A stretch of 64,000 nucleotides of DNA from Okapia johnstoni (lineage: Eukaryota; Chordata; Mammalia; Artiodactyla; Giraffidae): NCBI GenBank assembly GCA_024291935.2, contig CM044307.1, forward strand, positions 102,801,461 through 102,865,460. The letters are read 5' to 3'. Shown here in pieces: positions 1-11,528 of the stretch. A program made the translations under genes and the position numbers. Position 1 is the first letter of the stretch. Every line of letters starts with the position of its first letter. The notes under the pieces were generated by a model, which saw only the letters and a program-made list of their open reading frames with translations, searched no databases and was not told where the DNA came from.

Positions 1-304
1 TAAAATAACAACTAAGATATGTGCCATATTTGAATATAAATCTCTTCCATTATTAATTCACAGGAAAATGTGAAAAAGCAGTCCAAACTAATTTTATATT
101 TAAAACTAAAATAATATTTTCAGATGAATTTGAAGCCTAATTAATTTAAAGTTTTACCCAGTTTCATAAATCATTTAATCTCTGTAAGAAGAGGTCTCAA
201 CAGTTGCAGTGTTAGTTTCAGTTTTTGTCTACTGAGTAAAGGATAAATCCCACAGCACCAATAAAGTTCAGCTTATCTCAGCCGAAGTCTCTTGTGTGCT
301 TTAT
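1..304. other. Unassigned AT-rich DNA
   Basis: No open frame, repeat family or RNA gene could be recognised here. It may be host intergenic sequence or a repeat too old to see by eye. Confidence 0.5.
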
Positions 305-660
305 TAAAAAAATTTTATGTGTATCCACCATTACAGTAGTATACAGAATAGTTTCATTGCTCTAAAAATCCCCTGGGCTCCTCCTATTCATCTCTTTTTC
401 CCTCCACCCACCCTCTAGAAACCACTGATTCTTTTACTGTCTCCATAGTTTTGCCTTTCCACAGGAATACCCTGGTTGGAATCATATAGTGCGTTCACTT
501 ACCACTAAGCATTTGAGATTCTTCCATGTCTTTTTATGATTTGAGAGCTCATTTATTTATTGTTGAATAAAATTCCAACACAAGGATATATCACAGTTTA
601 TCTGTTGACCTATTGAAGGCCATCTTGACCCAGGGTATTTTAATGTCCAGTCAGAGTTTA
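305..660 (-). mobile_element. Old L1 (L1M/L1ME-type) 3' fragment, antisense
   Basis: The plus strand reads as the reverse complement of an old mammalian L1 3' region: a pyrimidine-rich stretch with the 'aaccactgattcttttactgtc' theme, then 'cacagtttatctgttgacc'. A related piece, shifted toward the 3' end, is at 60450-60715. No coding capacity remains. The family level is fairly sure, the subfamily is not. Confidence 0.6.
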
Positions 661-1356
661 AAAAATTACTGCCATAGACCACAGCAGAAATTTAATTGGT
701 TTTAAAGGAAGGAGAAGAAATTGGGAAACATTTATTTTAGCCATGGCTGGGTGTCAGACTACTCATTGTCAGTGTATATTTAAACACACTTGTAATAAAC
801 AAAAATCAGGAGAAAGCTCCCATTGAGGGATTCATGTTTTCCACTAAGTGTTTTTCATTTGGAGCTGGGAAAGCCACCTACTCATACTGTCTTTTCATGC
901 AACATTTGAGCCATTGTTGCATTCTTGTAAAGCCTAGAAATTTGCTGTCAGTTCCAGTCACCATATGCTGTTTTACGCCTTCCCTGTCTAACCTTTAAAT
1001 TCAATTCACTCCCTTCTAATCAATTTCTCTTTGGGTTGTATGCTTTCACACTGTTATGTGAGCAGACATTTTAGCCTCCTACTTTAGGTCACTTAATAAG
1101 GGTAGATACTTTTGAAATCTGTGGCATAAGAAACATTTTCTCTAGTCCTCTAGTGTATTTCAACTGGAGAATCACTGTCAGCATATTTCTAAGGTAAAAC
1201 TTACTTGTTCTCTCCCCTGCCCCCCCCCCACTGTGGCTTGTAACCCCAGAGGCTTAGAATGGACCAACTTCTGTCAGGTAGTCTTAAATACATTGTCTTG
1301 TACAGCTTTGGAAAGTCTCAGGCCTTGTATATCGTTGCTCCTTTTGTTGTTTTTTG
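661..1356. other. Unassigned DNA
   Basis: Nothing recognisable except a C-run near 1220-1231. No open frame of interest. Confidence 0.5.
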
Positions 1357-1989
1357 TTTTCAAACAGCTTTATTGAGATATAATTAACATACTTATATGT
1401 TACCCATTTAAAGTACGCAATTCAACATTTTTCAGTATACTCACTAAGCTGTGCAATCATTGTGAAAATCTTAGTTGAGAACATCTTCAATCTCCCTGGA
1501 AAAAACCTGTTCCCATAAGCAACCAATCTCCATTTTCCCCATTAACTCTAGCACTAAGCAACCACTAATTTACATTCCATTTCTATAAATTTTCTTATTC
1601 TTGCTACTTAATATGAATGAAATAATCCTCTATATGTTCTTTTGTGACTAACTTTAACTTAGCATAATATTTTCAACAGTCATCATGTTACAGCATATAC
1701 CAATGCCCCAGTTTTTACTGCTGTATAATGTTCCACTATATGGATACCACATTTCATTTACCCATTTATCAGTTGATGGACTTTTGGGTTGTTTACACTC
1801 TTGAGCTATATACTGCTGTTATGAACATTCATATACAAGTTTTTATGTGGACATATACTTTTATTTCATTCGAGTATATACCTAGGAATGGAATTTCAAG
1901 TCATATGATAGTACTGTGTTTAACTTTTTGAAAAGGCACCATCTGTTTTGCAAAATGGCTACACTTTCTACTACCCCCAATGATGTTAT
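1357..1989 (-). mobile_element. L1M 3' end, antisense
   Basis: It begins with the antisense L1 3' signature 'agctttattgagatataatt' and runs into the antisense end of ORF2 (around 1735-1960). Frames are destroyed. It is interrupted at 1990 by a Bov-A2 monomer and continues at 2132, but a stretch of the expected L1 sequence (by eye about 80-100 bases) is missing across that junction. Confidence 0.8.
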
Positions 1990-2131
1990 GGAGAAGGCAA
2001 TGGCACCCCACTCCAGTACTCTTGCCTGGAGAATCCCAGGGACGGGAGAGCCTGGTCGGCTGCCATCTATGGAGTCGCACAGAGTCGGTTATGACTGAAG
2101 CGACTTAGCAGCAGCAGCAGCAGCAGCAGCA
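1990..2131 (-). mobile_element. Bov-A2 monomer SINE, antisense
   Basis: Reverse complement of one Bov-A unit: 'gagaaggcaatggcacccc', then 'tcttgcctggagaatccc', then 'gagtcgcacagagtcgg'. It ends in an expanded AGC tract (about 2107-2132), the antisense copy of the GCT head of Bov-A2. The unit is BovB-derived and has no coding potential. No clean target duplication was found. Confidence 0.85.
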
Positions 2132-2877
2132 GTGGGTGTAAAGTAGTATGTCATGTCTTTAATTTTCATTTATAATGTGGAACATCTTTATATGTGCTTG
2201 TTGGTCATTAATACACCTTCCTTGGAGAAAATGTCTATTTAAATTGGTTGCCCAATTTAAAATTTCATTATTTGTTTTTTTATTATTGAAAAGTCATTTT
2301 TAAATATCAGGATAAAAGTTCTTTATCAAATATATGATATGCCAGTGTATTTTCCCAGTCTGTGAAGCTTATTTTATTTTCTTGATGGTATCATTAGAAG
2401 CACAAAAGTTTGAAATAATGTAGTCCATTTTTTGTTTTCTTTCATCATTGGGCTTTTTGTATAGTACCAAAGAAACCATTGCCTAACTTATGGTTGTTAA
2501 GATTTACTTCTGTGTTTTCTTCCAGGAATTTTATATTTGTAGTCCTTACATTTAGGTCTATGATCAATTTTGAGTTATTTTCATTTTATTGTATTGTGTT
2601 GTATTATATTGTGATATTTTGTATATGATTTGAGGTAAGGTCCCACTACATTTATTTGCATATAGTCATTCAATATTCACTACAGCATTGTTGAAATAAC
2701 TATTTTTTTCTTTATTTAATTTTCATTTCTTACTTTTAAAAAATAAATTGACCATATGTTTATAATTATGTCAGTACTGCTGGAGTGATAACTGTCTTGA
2801 TTACTATAGTTTGCAGTAGGGTTGAAATCAGAAAGTTTAAGCCCTCCAACTTTGTTCTTCTTTGAATATTTCTTTCG

Positions 2878-2878
<1 letters not shown>

Positions 2879-2916
<38 letters not shown>
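2879..2916 (+). repeat. (CA)n microsatellite, about 19 units
   Basis: Uninterrupted CA repeat inside the antisense L1. Open frames crossing it on either strand are only repeat-encoded TH or CV dipeptides. Confidence 0.97.
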
Positions 2917-2920
<4 letters not shown>

Positions 2921-3150
2921 AATACAAACAAACACCCATCTACCCATTCATCTATCACTGAGCATTTGCATTGCTTCCATATCGTAGGTATTATGAATAG
3001 CACTGCAATTAATTTTATATTCTGCAAATTTACTGAATTCACTGGTAAGTTCTAAGAGTTTTTTGTGGCATCCTTAGGATTTTCTTTATGTAGTATCATG
3101 TCATCTACAAATAGTGACAGTTTTACTTCTTCCTTTCCAATTTGTTTTTT

Positions 3151-3171
3151 GTGTGTGTGTGTGTGTGTGTG
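3151..3171 (+). repeat. (GT)n microsatellite, about 10 units
   Basis: Uninterrupted GT repeat in the same L1 fragment, 235 bases from the complementary CA tract. Confidence 0.95.
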
Positions 3172-3510
3172 ATTGCTGTGGTTAGGACTTCCAATACTAT
3201 GTTGAATAAAAGTGATGAGGTTGAGCATCTTTGTCTTCTTCTAGATCTTTGTCTTCTTCTTGAAAGAAAATGCTTTCAGCTTTTTACCACTGAGTATGAT
3301 ATTAGCTATGGGCTTGTCATATATGGCCTTTCTTATGTTGAGTTATATTCCCACTGCTTTGTTGAATGCTTTTTATCATAAATATATGATGAATTTTGTT
3401 AAAAGCTTTTCTGCACCTATTGAAATAATCATGTGATTTTTATTTTTCAATTTGGAATATGGTGTATCACATTGATTAATTTGCAGATATTGAACCATCA
3501 TTAGTTGGAG

Positions 3511-3694
3511 GTTTTTTCTTTTCATCTCTTTAAATATATTGTTTCACTCCCTTCTGGCCTATAGAGTTTCCACTCAAAGTCAGCTGATAATCTTATGAGA
3601 GTTTTATATACATAACCAGTTGTTTTCCTTGCTGCTTTTAAGATTCTCTCTTTACCTTTAATTTCTGCCATTTTAATTACACTGTATCTTGATG
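3511..3694 (-). mobile_element. L1M 5'-region fragment, antisense (left of BovB)
   Basis: Contains the antisense L1 5'-region phrases 'cactcccttctggcc' and 'gctgcttttaagattctctc'. It ends in 'atcttgatg' at 3686-3694, repeated at 6855-6863, after which the same L1 continues. The BovB at 3695-6854 therefore split this L1. Confidence 0.75.
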
Positions 3695-6600
3695 AGGCCC
3701 CTTCATGGATCACTGCCTTGTCATGGCAAAGGGGCTTGCATCACTTGATGAAGCTATGAGCCATGCTGTGTAAGGTTACCCAAGACGGACAGGTCATAGT
3801 GGAGAATTCTGACAAAACATGGTCCACTGGAGGAGGGAATGGCAAACCACCCCAATATACTTGCTGTGAGAACCAAATGAACTGTATAAAAGGACAAAAA
3901 GATATGACACTGAAATATGAATCCCCCATGTCTGAAGGTATCCAGTATGCTACTGGGGAAGAGTGGAGGAGAACTACTAATAGCCCCAGAAAGAACGAAG
4001 CAGTTGGGCCGAAATGAAAATGACACTTAGTTGTGGTTATGTCTGGTGATGAAAGTAAAATCCAGTGCTGCAGAGAACAGTATTTCATACAAACCTGAAA
4101 TGTTACATCCGTGAATCAAGGTAAATTGCACGTGGTCAAGCAGGAGATGGTAAGAATAAACATCAACATCTTAGGAATCAGTGAACTAAAATGGACAGGA
4201 ATGGACTAATTTAATTCAAATGACCATTATATCTACTACTGTGGGCAAGAATCCCAAAGGAAAAATGGAGTAGCCCTCATAATCAGCAAAAGAGTCCAAA
4301 ATGCAGTACTTGGGTGCATCCTCAAAAATGACAGAATGATCTCAATTCATTTCCAAGGCAAACCATTCATTCAGCATCACATAATCTATATCTATGCCCC
4401 TACCACCAATGCCCCTACCACCAATGATGTTCTGTTCATCATTGACAATTGGAATGCAAAAGTAGGAAGTCAAGAGATACCTGAGTATCAGGCAAGTTTG
4501 GCCTTGGAGTACAAAATGAAGCAGGGCAAAGGCTAACTGAATTCTGCCAAGAGAATGCATTGGTCATAGAAAATACTGTTTTTCAACAACACAAGAGATG
4601 ATTTTACATATGGACATCACCAAATAGCCAATACGGAAATCAAATTGATTACATTATTTTTAGCTGAAAATGAAGAAGTTGTATACAGTCAGCCACAACA
4701 AGATCTTGGAGCTGACTGTGGCTCAGATTATCAGCTTCTCATAGAAGAAATCAGGCTTAAACTAAAGAAAGCAGGGAAAACCACAAGGCCAGCAAGGTAC
4801 GACTTAAATCAAATCCCATATGAATATACAATGGAGGTAACAAATAGATTCAAGGGATTAGAACCTGCAAACAGTGTGCTTGAAAAACTGTGGACGGAAG
4901 TCTGTAATATTGTACAAGAGGCAGCAAACAAAACCACCCCAAAGAAAAAGAAAAGAAGGCAAAGTGGTTATCTGAGGAGGCTTTACAAATAGCTAAAGAA
5001 CGAAGAGAAGCGAAAAGTAAGGGAGAAAGGGAAAGGTGTATCCAACTAAATGCAGAAATCCAAAGAATAGCATGGAGAGAGAGGAAGGCCTTCTTCAGTG
5101 AATAGTGTGTAGAACTAGAAGAAAACAACAGAAGGGGAAAGACTAGAGATCTCTTTAGGAACACTGGGGATATCAAGGGAACACTTTGCCCAAAGACAGC
5201 TACAATAAAGGACATAAATGATAGAGACCTAGTAGACATTGAAGAGGTCAAGAGGAGATGGAAAGAATACACGGAAGAATGGTACAAAAAAGATCCAGAT
5301 GAACAGGATGACTATGACGGTGTAGTCAGCCACCAGAGTGAGACATTCTGAAGAGCAAAGTCAAGTGGGCCTGAAGAAGCACTGCTGTTAATAAAACTAG
5401 TGGATGTGATGGAATTCCAGCAGAACTTTTCAAAACCCTGAAGGATAATGCCATCAAGGTGTTGCATTCAATATGTCAGCAAAGCTGGAAGGCCCAGCAG
5501 TGGCCACAGGACTAGCAAATGTCAATCCTCATCCCAATTCCCAAGAAGGATAGTACTAAAGAATGTGATAACCACTGGACAGTTGCACTCATCTCCCATG
5601 GCAGTAAGGTCATGCTTAAAATCTTGCATGCTAGGCTTCAGCATTATGCGAACCAAGAACTTTGAGATATCCAAGCTGGGCTTAGAAAAAGAAGAGGAAC
5701 CAGAGATCAAATTGCTGACATTTAGTGGATCATAGAGAAATCTAGGAAATTCCAGAAAAAACATCTATCTTTGTTTCATCGGCTACACCAAAGCCTCAGA
5801 CTGTGTGGATCATAATAAACTATGGAAAGCTCTTAAAGAGATGGGAATAGCAGACCATCTTACATATCTCCTGAGAAACCTGTATGCAGGTCAAGAACCA
5901 ACAGTTAGAACCCTATATGGAAAAACTGATTGGGTAAAGATTGAGAAAGGAGTATGACAGCTGTCTGCTGTCACACTGTTTGTTTAATCTATATGCTGAA
6001 CATATAATGAGAAATGCCGGGCTGGATGAGTTACAAACTGGAATCAAGATAGGCCAGAGAAACACCAACAACCTCAGATATGTGGATGATAGCACTCTAA
6101 TGGCAGAAAGTGAAGAGGAACTAAAGAGCTTCTTGAGAGGGTGAAGGAGGAGAGTGAAAGAGCTGACCTAATACTAAATATAAAAAAAGCTAAGATCATG
6201 GCATCTGGCGCCATTACTTCATGGCAAAAGAGGGGGGAAATGTGGAAGTAGTGACAGAGTTCCTCCTCTTGGGCTCTAAAATCACTGTGGACAGTGACTG
6301 CAGCCATGAAATCTAAAGACTATTGCTTCTTGGCAGAAAAGCTATGACAAACATAGACAGTGTGTTGAAAAGCAGAGGCATTACTCTGCCAACAAAAGTC
6401 TGTATAGTTAAAGCTATGGTCTTCCCAGTGGTCACATATGGTTGTGAGAGCTGGACAGTAGAGAAGGTGGAGCACTGAAGAATTGATGTCTTTGAAGTGT
6501 GGTACTGGAGAAGACTCCTGAGAGTCTCTTGGACAGCAAGAGGATCAAACCAGTCAATCTTAAGGGAAATCAACCCTGAATACTCATTGGAAGGACTAAA

Positions 6601-6854
6601 GCTGTAGCAAAACTCCAGTATTTTGGTCATCTAATGCAAACAGCTGACTCACTGGAAAAGCCCCTGATGCTGGGAAAGATTGATGGCAGAGGAGAAGAGG
6701 GCATCGGAGAATGAGATGGCTGGATGGCATCACCAATGCAATGGACATGAATGTGGGCAAACTTCGAGAGATGGTGTGGGACAGAAAGGCCTGGCATGCT
6801 GTAGCCCATGGGGTCACAAAGAGTCGGACATGACTGGGCGACTGAACAACAACA
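3695..6854 (+). mobile_element. BovB LINE, nearly full length, older subfamily
   Basis: A 3.16-kb RTE-clade non-LTR retrotransposon in sense orientation. It holds a decayed leader, an apurinic-type endonuclease region (about 4090-4600), a linker and a reverse transcriptase region (about 5390-6170), then the conserved 3' part. Stops and shifts break it into pieces such as 4645-4992, 5448-5735 and 5941-6144. The RT motif reads YVDD (6079-6090) instead of the YADD of younger copies, and the tail is 'actgaacaacaacaa' rather than ACTGA repeats. It lacks the GC-rich start seen at 46810-46920. A 9-bp target duplication (atcttgatg) brackets it inside an antisense L1. Inactive. Confidence 0.95.
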
Positions 6855-6863
6855 ATCTTGATG

Positions 6864-7299
6864 TGGATGTCTTTGGTTTAATCTTGTTGGACTCCCCATG
6901 CTTCCTGAACTCAAATACATGTTTCTTTTCCTAGATTAGGAAAGTTTTGGTTATTATTCTTCAAACATGTTCTTTGCCCCTTTCTGTCTCTCTTCTCCTG
7001 TATAATATGAATTTAATACACTTGATGTTTTCTCAGTAGTCTATTAAACTCTTCTAGTTTTTTTAATGCCTTTTTTTTTTGTTTTTCTGTTCAGCTTGGT
7101 TGATTTCCACTACTCTGTCTTCTAGTTTGTTGACCTGTTCCTCTGTATCATTTAATCTGCTGTTGCATTTAGTGCATTTTTTATTTCAGTTATTGCATTC
7201 TTCATCTCTGTTTGGTTCTTCTTTATATTTTCTAGGTTTCTGTTAAACTTGTCACTATCCATTCTTCTTTTGAGTTAGTTGAGCATCTTTAAGATCATT
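6864..7299 (-). mobile_element. L1M 5'-region fragment, antisense (between BovB and Bov-tA)
   Basis: Continues exactly after the BovB target duplication with antisense L1 5'-region sequence, then is cut at 7299 by a Bov-tA insertion with target duplication 'aagatcatt' (7291-7299 and 7622-7630). Confidence 0.75.
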
Positions 7300-7621
7300 G
7301 GGGGCTTCCCTGATAGCTCAGTTGGTAAAGAATCTGCCTGCAATGCAGGAGACCCCGGTTTGATTCCTAGGTCAGGAAGATCCCCTGGAGAAGGGATAGG
7401 CTACCCACTCCAGTATTTTGGGGCTTCCCTTGTGGCTCAGCTGGTAAAGAATCTGCCTGCAATGCAAAAGACCTGGGTTCAATCCCTGGGTTAGGAAGAT
7501 CCCCTGGAGAAGGGAAAGGCTACCCACTCCAGTATTCTGGCCTGGAGAATTCCATGGACTGTATAGTCCATGGGGTCACAAAGAACTGTACATGATTGAG
7601 TGACTTTCACTTCCACATTCA
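7300..7621 (+). mobile_element. Bov-tA SINE with two tRNA-Glu-like heads
   Basis: Two tRNA-derived units in tandem: a short first unit (about 7300-7420) joined at 'ccagtatttt/ggggcttccc' to a full second unit ending 'gagtgactttcacttcc'. The second unit keeps an A box-like 'tggctcagctgg' (7433-7444) and a B box-like 'ggttcaatccc' (7476-7486), the internal pol III promoter. A perfect 9-bp duplication (aagatcatt) flanks the whole, so it entered as one unit. Not a functional tRNA gene. Confidence 0.92.
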
Positions 7622-7630
7622 AAGATCATT

Positions 7631-8970
7631 AACTTGAATTCTTTATTGGGTGAATTGCTTATCTTCATTGTGCTTGGCCCTTCTTCTGAAATATCTTGTT
7701 CTTTCTTTTCAAAAATATTTTGCTATTGGCTTAATTTTGCATGATTCTCTATTTTTCTTTCTGAATATCAGGTAGGTCATTTATTTTCTTGATCTTGAAG
7801 AAGTGTCCGGATGTAGAAAATGTCCTACGGGGTCCAGCAGCACACTCCCCTCTGTTCATCAGAGCTGTATGCTCTAGAGGTGCTCTTTATGTGGGTTGTG
7901 TCGGCCCTTCTGTGTGGTGGGACCAGCTACTGTGGGTGCACTGGTAGGTGTGGTTTGTCCGTGGTCTTGTTTGTTGTCTAATAGATGGGTTACCAGCCAC
8001 TGGTGAGTGTAGCTGGTTCCTGGAGTGGCTGGATGTGGGGCTCAGGGTCTCCCAGAGCCACCCACTGGTAGATAGCCTCAGCTCCCAACTTGACTGCATG
8101 TATGGTCCTGGAGGATCCAGAGATAGTGCTGACCCATTGGTTTGTGTTGCTGAGTGCTGGGTCATATGGTGGGCAGTGCTGAGGCCCAGGGTGGGTGGGG
8201 GTCTTGGTGTGGATGGGGGGCTGTGGCTGCTGCCAGCCTGCTGATGGTTGGGTTTGTGTCCCTGTGAGGCTGGCTGGAAAGTCCCGAGAGTTGTGCAGAC
8301 AGGCCAGAGTTGGCGCTGGATTCTGACACTAGCAAGCTAAAAGGAGAAGCCCAAAATGGCACTTGCTAGCACCTGTGTCTTCATGGTAGAATGAGCTTCC
8401 AAGAATGACTACTGCCAGCATCTGTGTCCCCAGCGTGAGTCCAGATTGTCTCCTGCCCTCTCCTAGAGGCTTTCTAAAATCAGCAACTGAGTCTGCTCCA
8501 GGCTCCTTGGAATTACTGCTTCTGCCATAGATCTCGGAGCATATGAGGTTTGTGTGTACACTATAAGAGCAGATTCTCTCTTTTCTACATCCTTCTAGCT
8601 CTCCAAAAGGCAAATCCCACTGGCTTTCGAAGCCAGACATTGTGGGAACTCATATTCCCAATGCAGAACCCCTGGGCTAGGGAGCCTGATGTGAGCTTAA
8701 ACACTTCAGCCCGTGGGGAGAACCTTTGAAATTGTGATTATCCTCCTGCTTGTGGGTTATCTACCAGGAAATGTGGATCTTGACTGTACTGTATCTCTGC
8801 CTCACCTGTCTGTCTTGTTGTGGTTCCTTCTTTATATTTTTAGTTGTAGATATGTTCTGCTAGTTTTCAGGCTTTCTCGTCAATGATTGCTCTGTAAATA
8901 ATTGTAGTTTTTGCATGTCCATGGTAGGACATGTACTGAGGGTCTTCCTACTTGCATCTTTGTCAGTCCC
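7631..8970 (-). mobile_element. L1M 5' UTR, antisense, GC-rich
   Basis: Continues the antisense L1 of 6864-7299 into a long 5' leader. From about 7800 to 8750 it is much richer in G+C than its surroundings, with many TG/CA pairs as expected of decayed CpGs. It ends near 8970 with sequence resembling the L1 5' terminus. Open frames such as 7948-8244 are chance frames in GC-rich DNA. The internal L1 promoter would have pointed toward the minus strand. Confidence 0.65.
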
Positions 8971-9130
8971 CTATTGATATCTTTAATATTAAGCAGATTT
9001 TATTTAGTGTAACATTTTAGTCACAAACAGATTTGAACTAGATTTTGAGTAATTCATATTAGCTATTAGCTTCTCAAGGATTTATAATACACATCTTAAC
9101 TTATCAGAGTCTACTTCACGTTTATACTGA

Positions 9131-10666
9131 CTAGCCAGACATCCTGGAATGTGAAGTCAAGTGGGCCTTAGGAAGCATCACTACAAACAAAGCTAGTGGA
9201 GGTGATGGAATTCCAGTTGAGCTATTTCAAATCATGAGAGATGACGCTGTGAAAGTGCTGTACTCAATATGCCAACAAATATGGAAAACTCAGCATTGGC
9301 CACAGGACTGGGAAAGGTCAGTTTTCATTCCAATCCCAAAGAAAGGTAATGCCAAAGAATGCTCAAACTACCGCACAACTGCACTCATCTCACACGCTAG
9401 TAAAGTAATGCTTAAAATCCTCCAAGCCAGGCTTCAGCAATACGTGAACTGTTAACTTCCAGATGTTCAAGCTGGTTTTAGAAAAGGCAGAGGAACCAGA
9501 GATCAAATTGCCAACATCCGCTGGATCATCGAAAAAGCAAGAGAGTACCAGAAAAACATCTATTTTTGCTTTACTGACTATGCCAAAGCTTTTGACTGTG
9601 TGGATCACAATAAACTGTGGAAAATTCTTTAAGAGATGGGAATACCAGACCACCTGACCTGCCTCTTGAGCAACCTGTATGCAGGTCAGGAAGCAACAGT
9701 TAGAACTGGACATGGAACAACAGACTGGTTCCAAACAGGAAAAGGAGTACATCAAAGCTGTATATTGTCACCCTGCTTATTTAGCTTCAATGCAGAGTAC
9801 ATCATGAGAAACACTGGGCTGGAGGAAGCACAAGCTGGAATCAAGATTGCCAGGAGAAATATCAAGAACCTCAGATATGCAGATGACACTACCCTTATGA
9901 CAGAAAGTGAAGAGGAACTAAAGACCCTCTTGATGAAAGTGAAAGGGGAGAGTGAAGAAGTTGGCTTAAAGCTCAACATTCAGAAAACTAAGATCATGGC
10001 ATCCACTCCCATCACTTCATGGCAGATAGATGGGGAAACAGCGGAAACATGGCTGACTTTATTTTTCTGTGCTCCAAAATCACTGCAGATGGTGACTGCA
10101 GCTGTGGAATTAAAAGACGCTTACTCCTTGGAAGGAAAGTTATGACCAATCTAGACAGCATATTAAAAAGCAGAGACATTACTTTGCCAACAAAGGTCTA
10201 TCTAGTCAAGGCTATGGTTTTTCCAGTAGTCATGTAGGGATGTGAGACTTGGACTATAAAGAAAGCTGAGTGCCGAAGAATTGATGCTTTTAAACTGTGG
10301 TGTCGGAGAAGATTCTTGAGAGTCCCTTGAACTACAAGGAGATCCAACCAGTCCATCCTAAAGGAGATCAGCCTTGGGTGTTCATTGGAAGGACTGATGT
10401 TGAAGCTGAAACTCCAATACTTTGGCCACCTCATGCAAAGAGCTGACTCACTGGAAAAGACCCTGATGCTGGGAAAGAATGGGGGCAGGAGGAGAAGGGG
10501 ACGACAGAGGATGAGATTGTTGGATGGCCTCACCGACTCGATGGACATGGATTTGGGTGGACTCAGGGAGTTGGTGATGAACAAGGAGGCCTGGGGTGCT
10601 GTTGTTCATGGGGTCGCAAATAGCTGGACACGACTGAGCGACTGAACTGAACTGAACTGAACTGAA
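9131..10666 (+). mobile_element. BovB LINE, 5'-truncated, younger type
   Basis: Starts at the linker phrase 'agccagacatcctggaatgtg' and runs through the RT region and 3' part to 'actgaactgaactgaactga'. Endonuclease and leader are missing. The RT frame is broken by a stop after 9450, a shift near 9630 and several later shifts. YADD is intact (about 9876-9887). No confident target duplication. Confidence 0.95.
9636..10145 (+). pseudogene. BovB reverse transcriptase fragment
   Basis: A 169-residue open piece of the RT-domain protein that would copy BovB RNA at a nicked target. The palm motif YADD is at residues 81-84, preceded by a motif region beginning MGIPDHLTCL. The frame then slips, so the last 30 residues are out of register. 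It is cut off from upstream RT sequence by stops, so no active enzyme could be made. Confidence 0.9.
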
Positions 10667-10769
10667 GGAATATAGACAAAAAAGTTTGTCCTTTCCTTCT
10701 CCTTGAGAATTCTGGACCCCTCTCTTCTTGGGGACCCCTGGACTTCTTGTCAACCTGCCTAGGAATTGA
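10667..10769. other. Unassigned segment, possibly a short LTR remnant
   Basis: After the BovB tail comes 'ttgagaattctggaccc', then 'ggggacccctggacttcttg' and 'cctgcctaggaattgac'. The style recalls the end of a ruminant endogenous retrovirus LTR, but too little is present to assign it. Confidence 0.25.
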
Positions 10770-11380
10770 CTCTCTCAATAACTACCTACATAATTACTTT
10801 TAATGGCACTCTTTTTTCTTGTGGCTTTGAATTACTATCTTTCACTTGTTTTCGGTCTGTAGAACTTCTTTTAATATTTCTTTTAAAGTACTTGCAACAG
10901 ATTCTACTTGCAACAGATTCGCTGTTTTTCCTTATCTGGGAATGGCTTTATCTCACTCACAGTTTTGAAAAATAGTTTTTCTAGACATAACAATCTATGT
11001 CCGACAGTTTTTGCTTTTAGTATGTTGAATATGTCATCCCACTGCCTTCAGACTTCTGTTGTTTCTAATGAGCAGTCAGTTTGATGTTATGATTCCTTTT
11101 CTCTTGTTCCTTTCAAGATTTTCTCTTTGTTTTTCAACATTTTGCTTGTGATTTGTCTGGGTGCTTCACCCTTGACACTTGTCTTACCTGTAGTTTGGTG
11201 AGGTTCTTGATTGTAGTATATGCTTATTTTTCATCACTTTTGGGGCTTTTTAGCCTTTATTTCCTTAATTGTTAGTCTCTCTTACTTTCCTCTCCTTGTG
11301 ATAGTCCTATTACATACATGTACATTTGTGTTTTTAATGGTCTTCCACATTTCTCTTGAGGATCTGGTAATTTTTCTTTT
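10770..11380 (-). mobile_element. Old L1 5'-region, antisense, left half
   Basis: Reads as antisense old L1 5' sequence ('aatatgtcatcccactgcctt', then 'attttctctttgttttt'). The text stops in 'ctggtaatttttctttt' and resumes in matching order at about 14831-14844, so a younger L1 split it. Confidence 0.65.
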
Positions 11381-11444
11381 TGTGTTTTCATTGTTTTCGT
11401 GTCTTTTTAAAAAAGTATTACTGAAGTATAGTTGATTTACAATG

Positions 11445-11528
11445 TCGTGTGTGTATATATTATATATATATGTATATATATAATATATACACACATATAT
11501 ATGTGTGTGTGTGTGTATATATATATAT
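11445..11528 (+). repeat. (TG)n/(TA)n compound microsatellite
   Basis: Alternating GT, TA, CA and GT runs inside the L1 3' UTR. The stretch is nearly self-complementary and could fold. It produces spurious YIYIYI-type open frames. Confidence 0.95.

Larger units (their letters stand above)
2132..3510 (-). mobile_element. L1M ORF2 fragment, antisense
   Basis: Continues the antisense L1 of 1357-1989 through the C-terminal part of ORF2 and back into the reverse transcriptase region (about 3050-3500). Many stops and shifts. Two dinucleotide repeats have expanded inside it. It stops near 3505-3515, where the sequence jumps to L1 5'-region sequence, so several kilobases of L1 are missing or two L1 copies abut. 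Confidence 0.75.

Noticed and set aside
2716..3055. Open frames on both strands with long TH or CV runs
   Set aside because: They only translate the (CA)n/(GT)n microsatellite inside an L1 fragment.
3695..6854. The near-full-length BovB as a potentially active autonomous element
   Set aside because: Endonuclease and RT frames are broken many times and the leader start is missing.
7433..7486. tRNA-Glu-like A and B boxes as a real tRNA gene
   Set aside because: They are the promoter part of Bov-tA SINEs; the cloverleaf is degenerate and the body continues into SINE sequence.
7887..8640. Overlapping GC-rich open frames on both strands that might be a gene
   Set aside because: The region is a decayed antisense L1 leader; frames on both strands with no domain are expected in GC-rich DNA.
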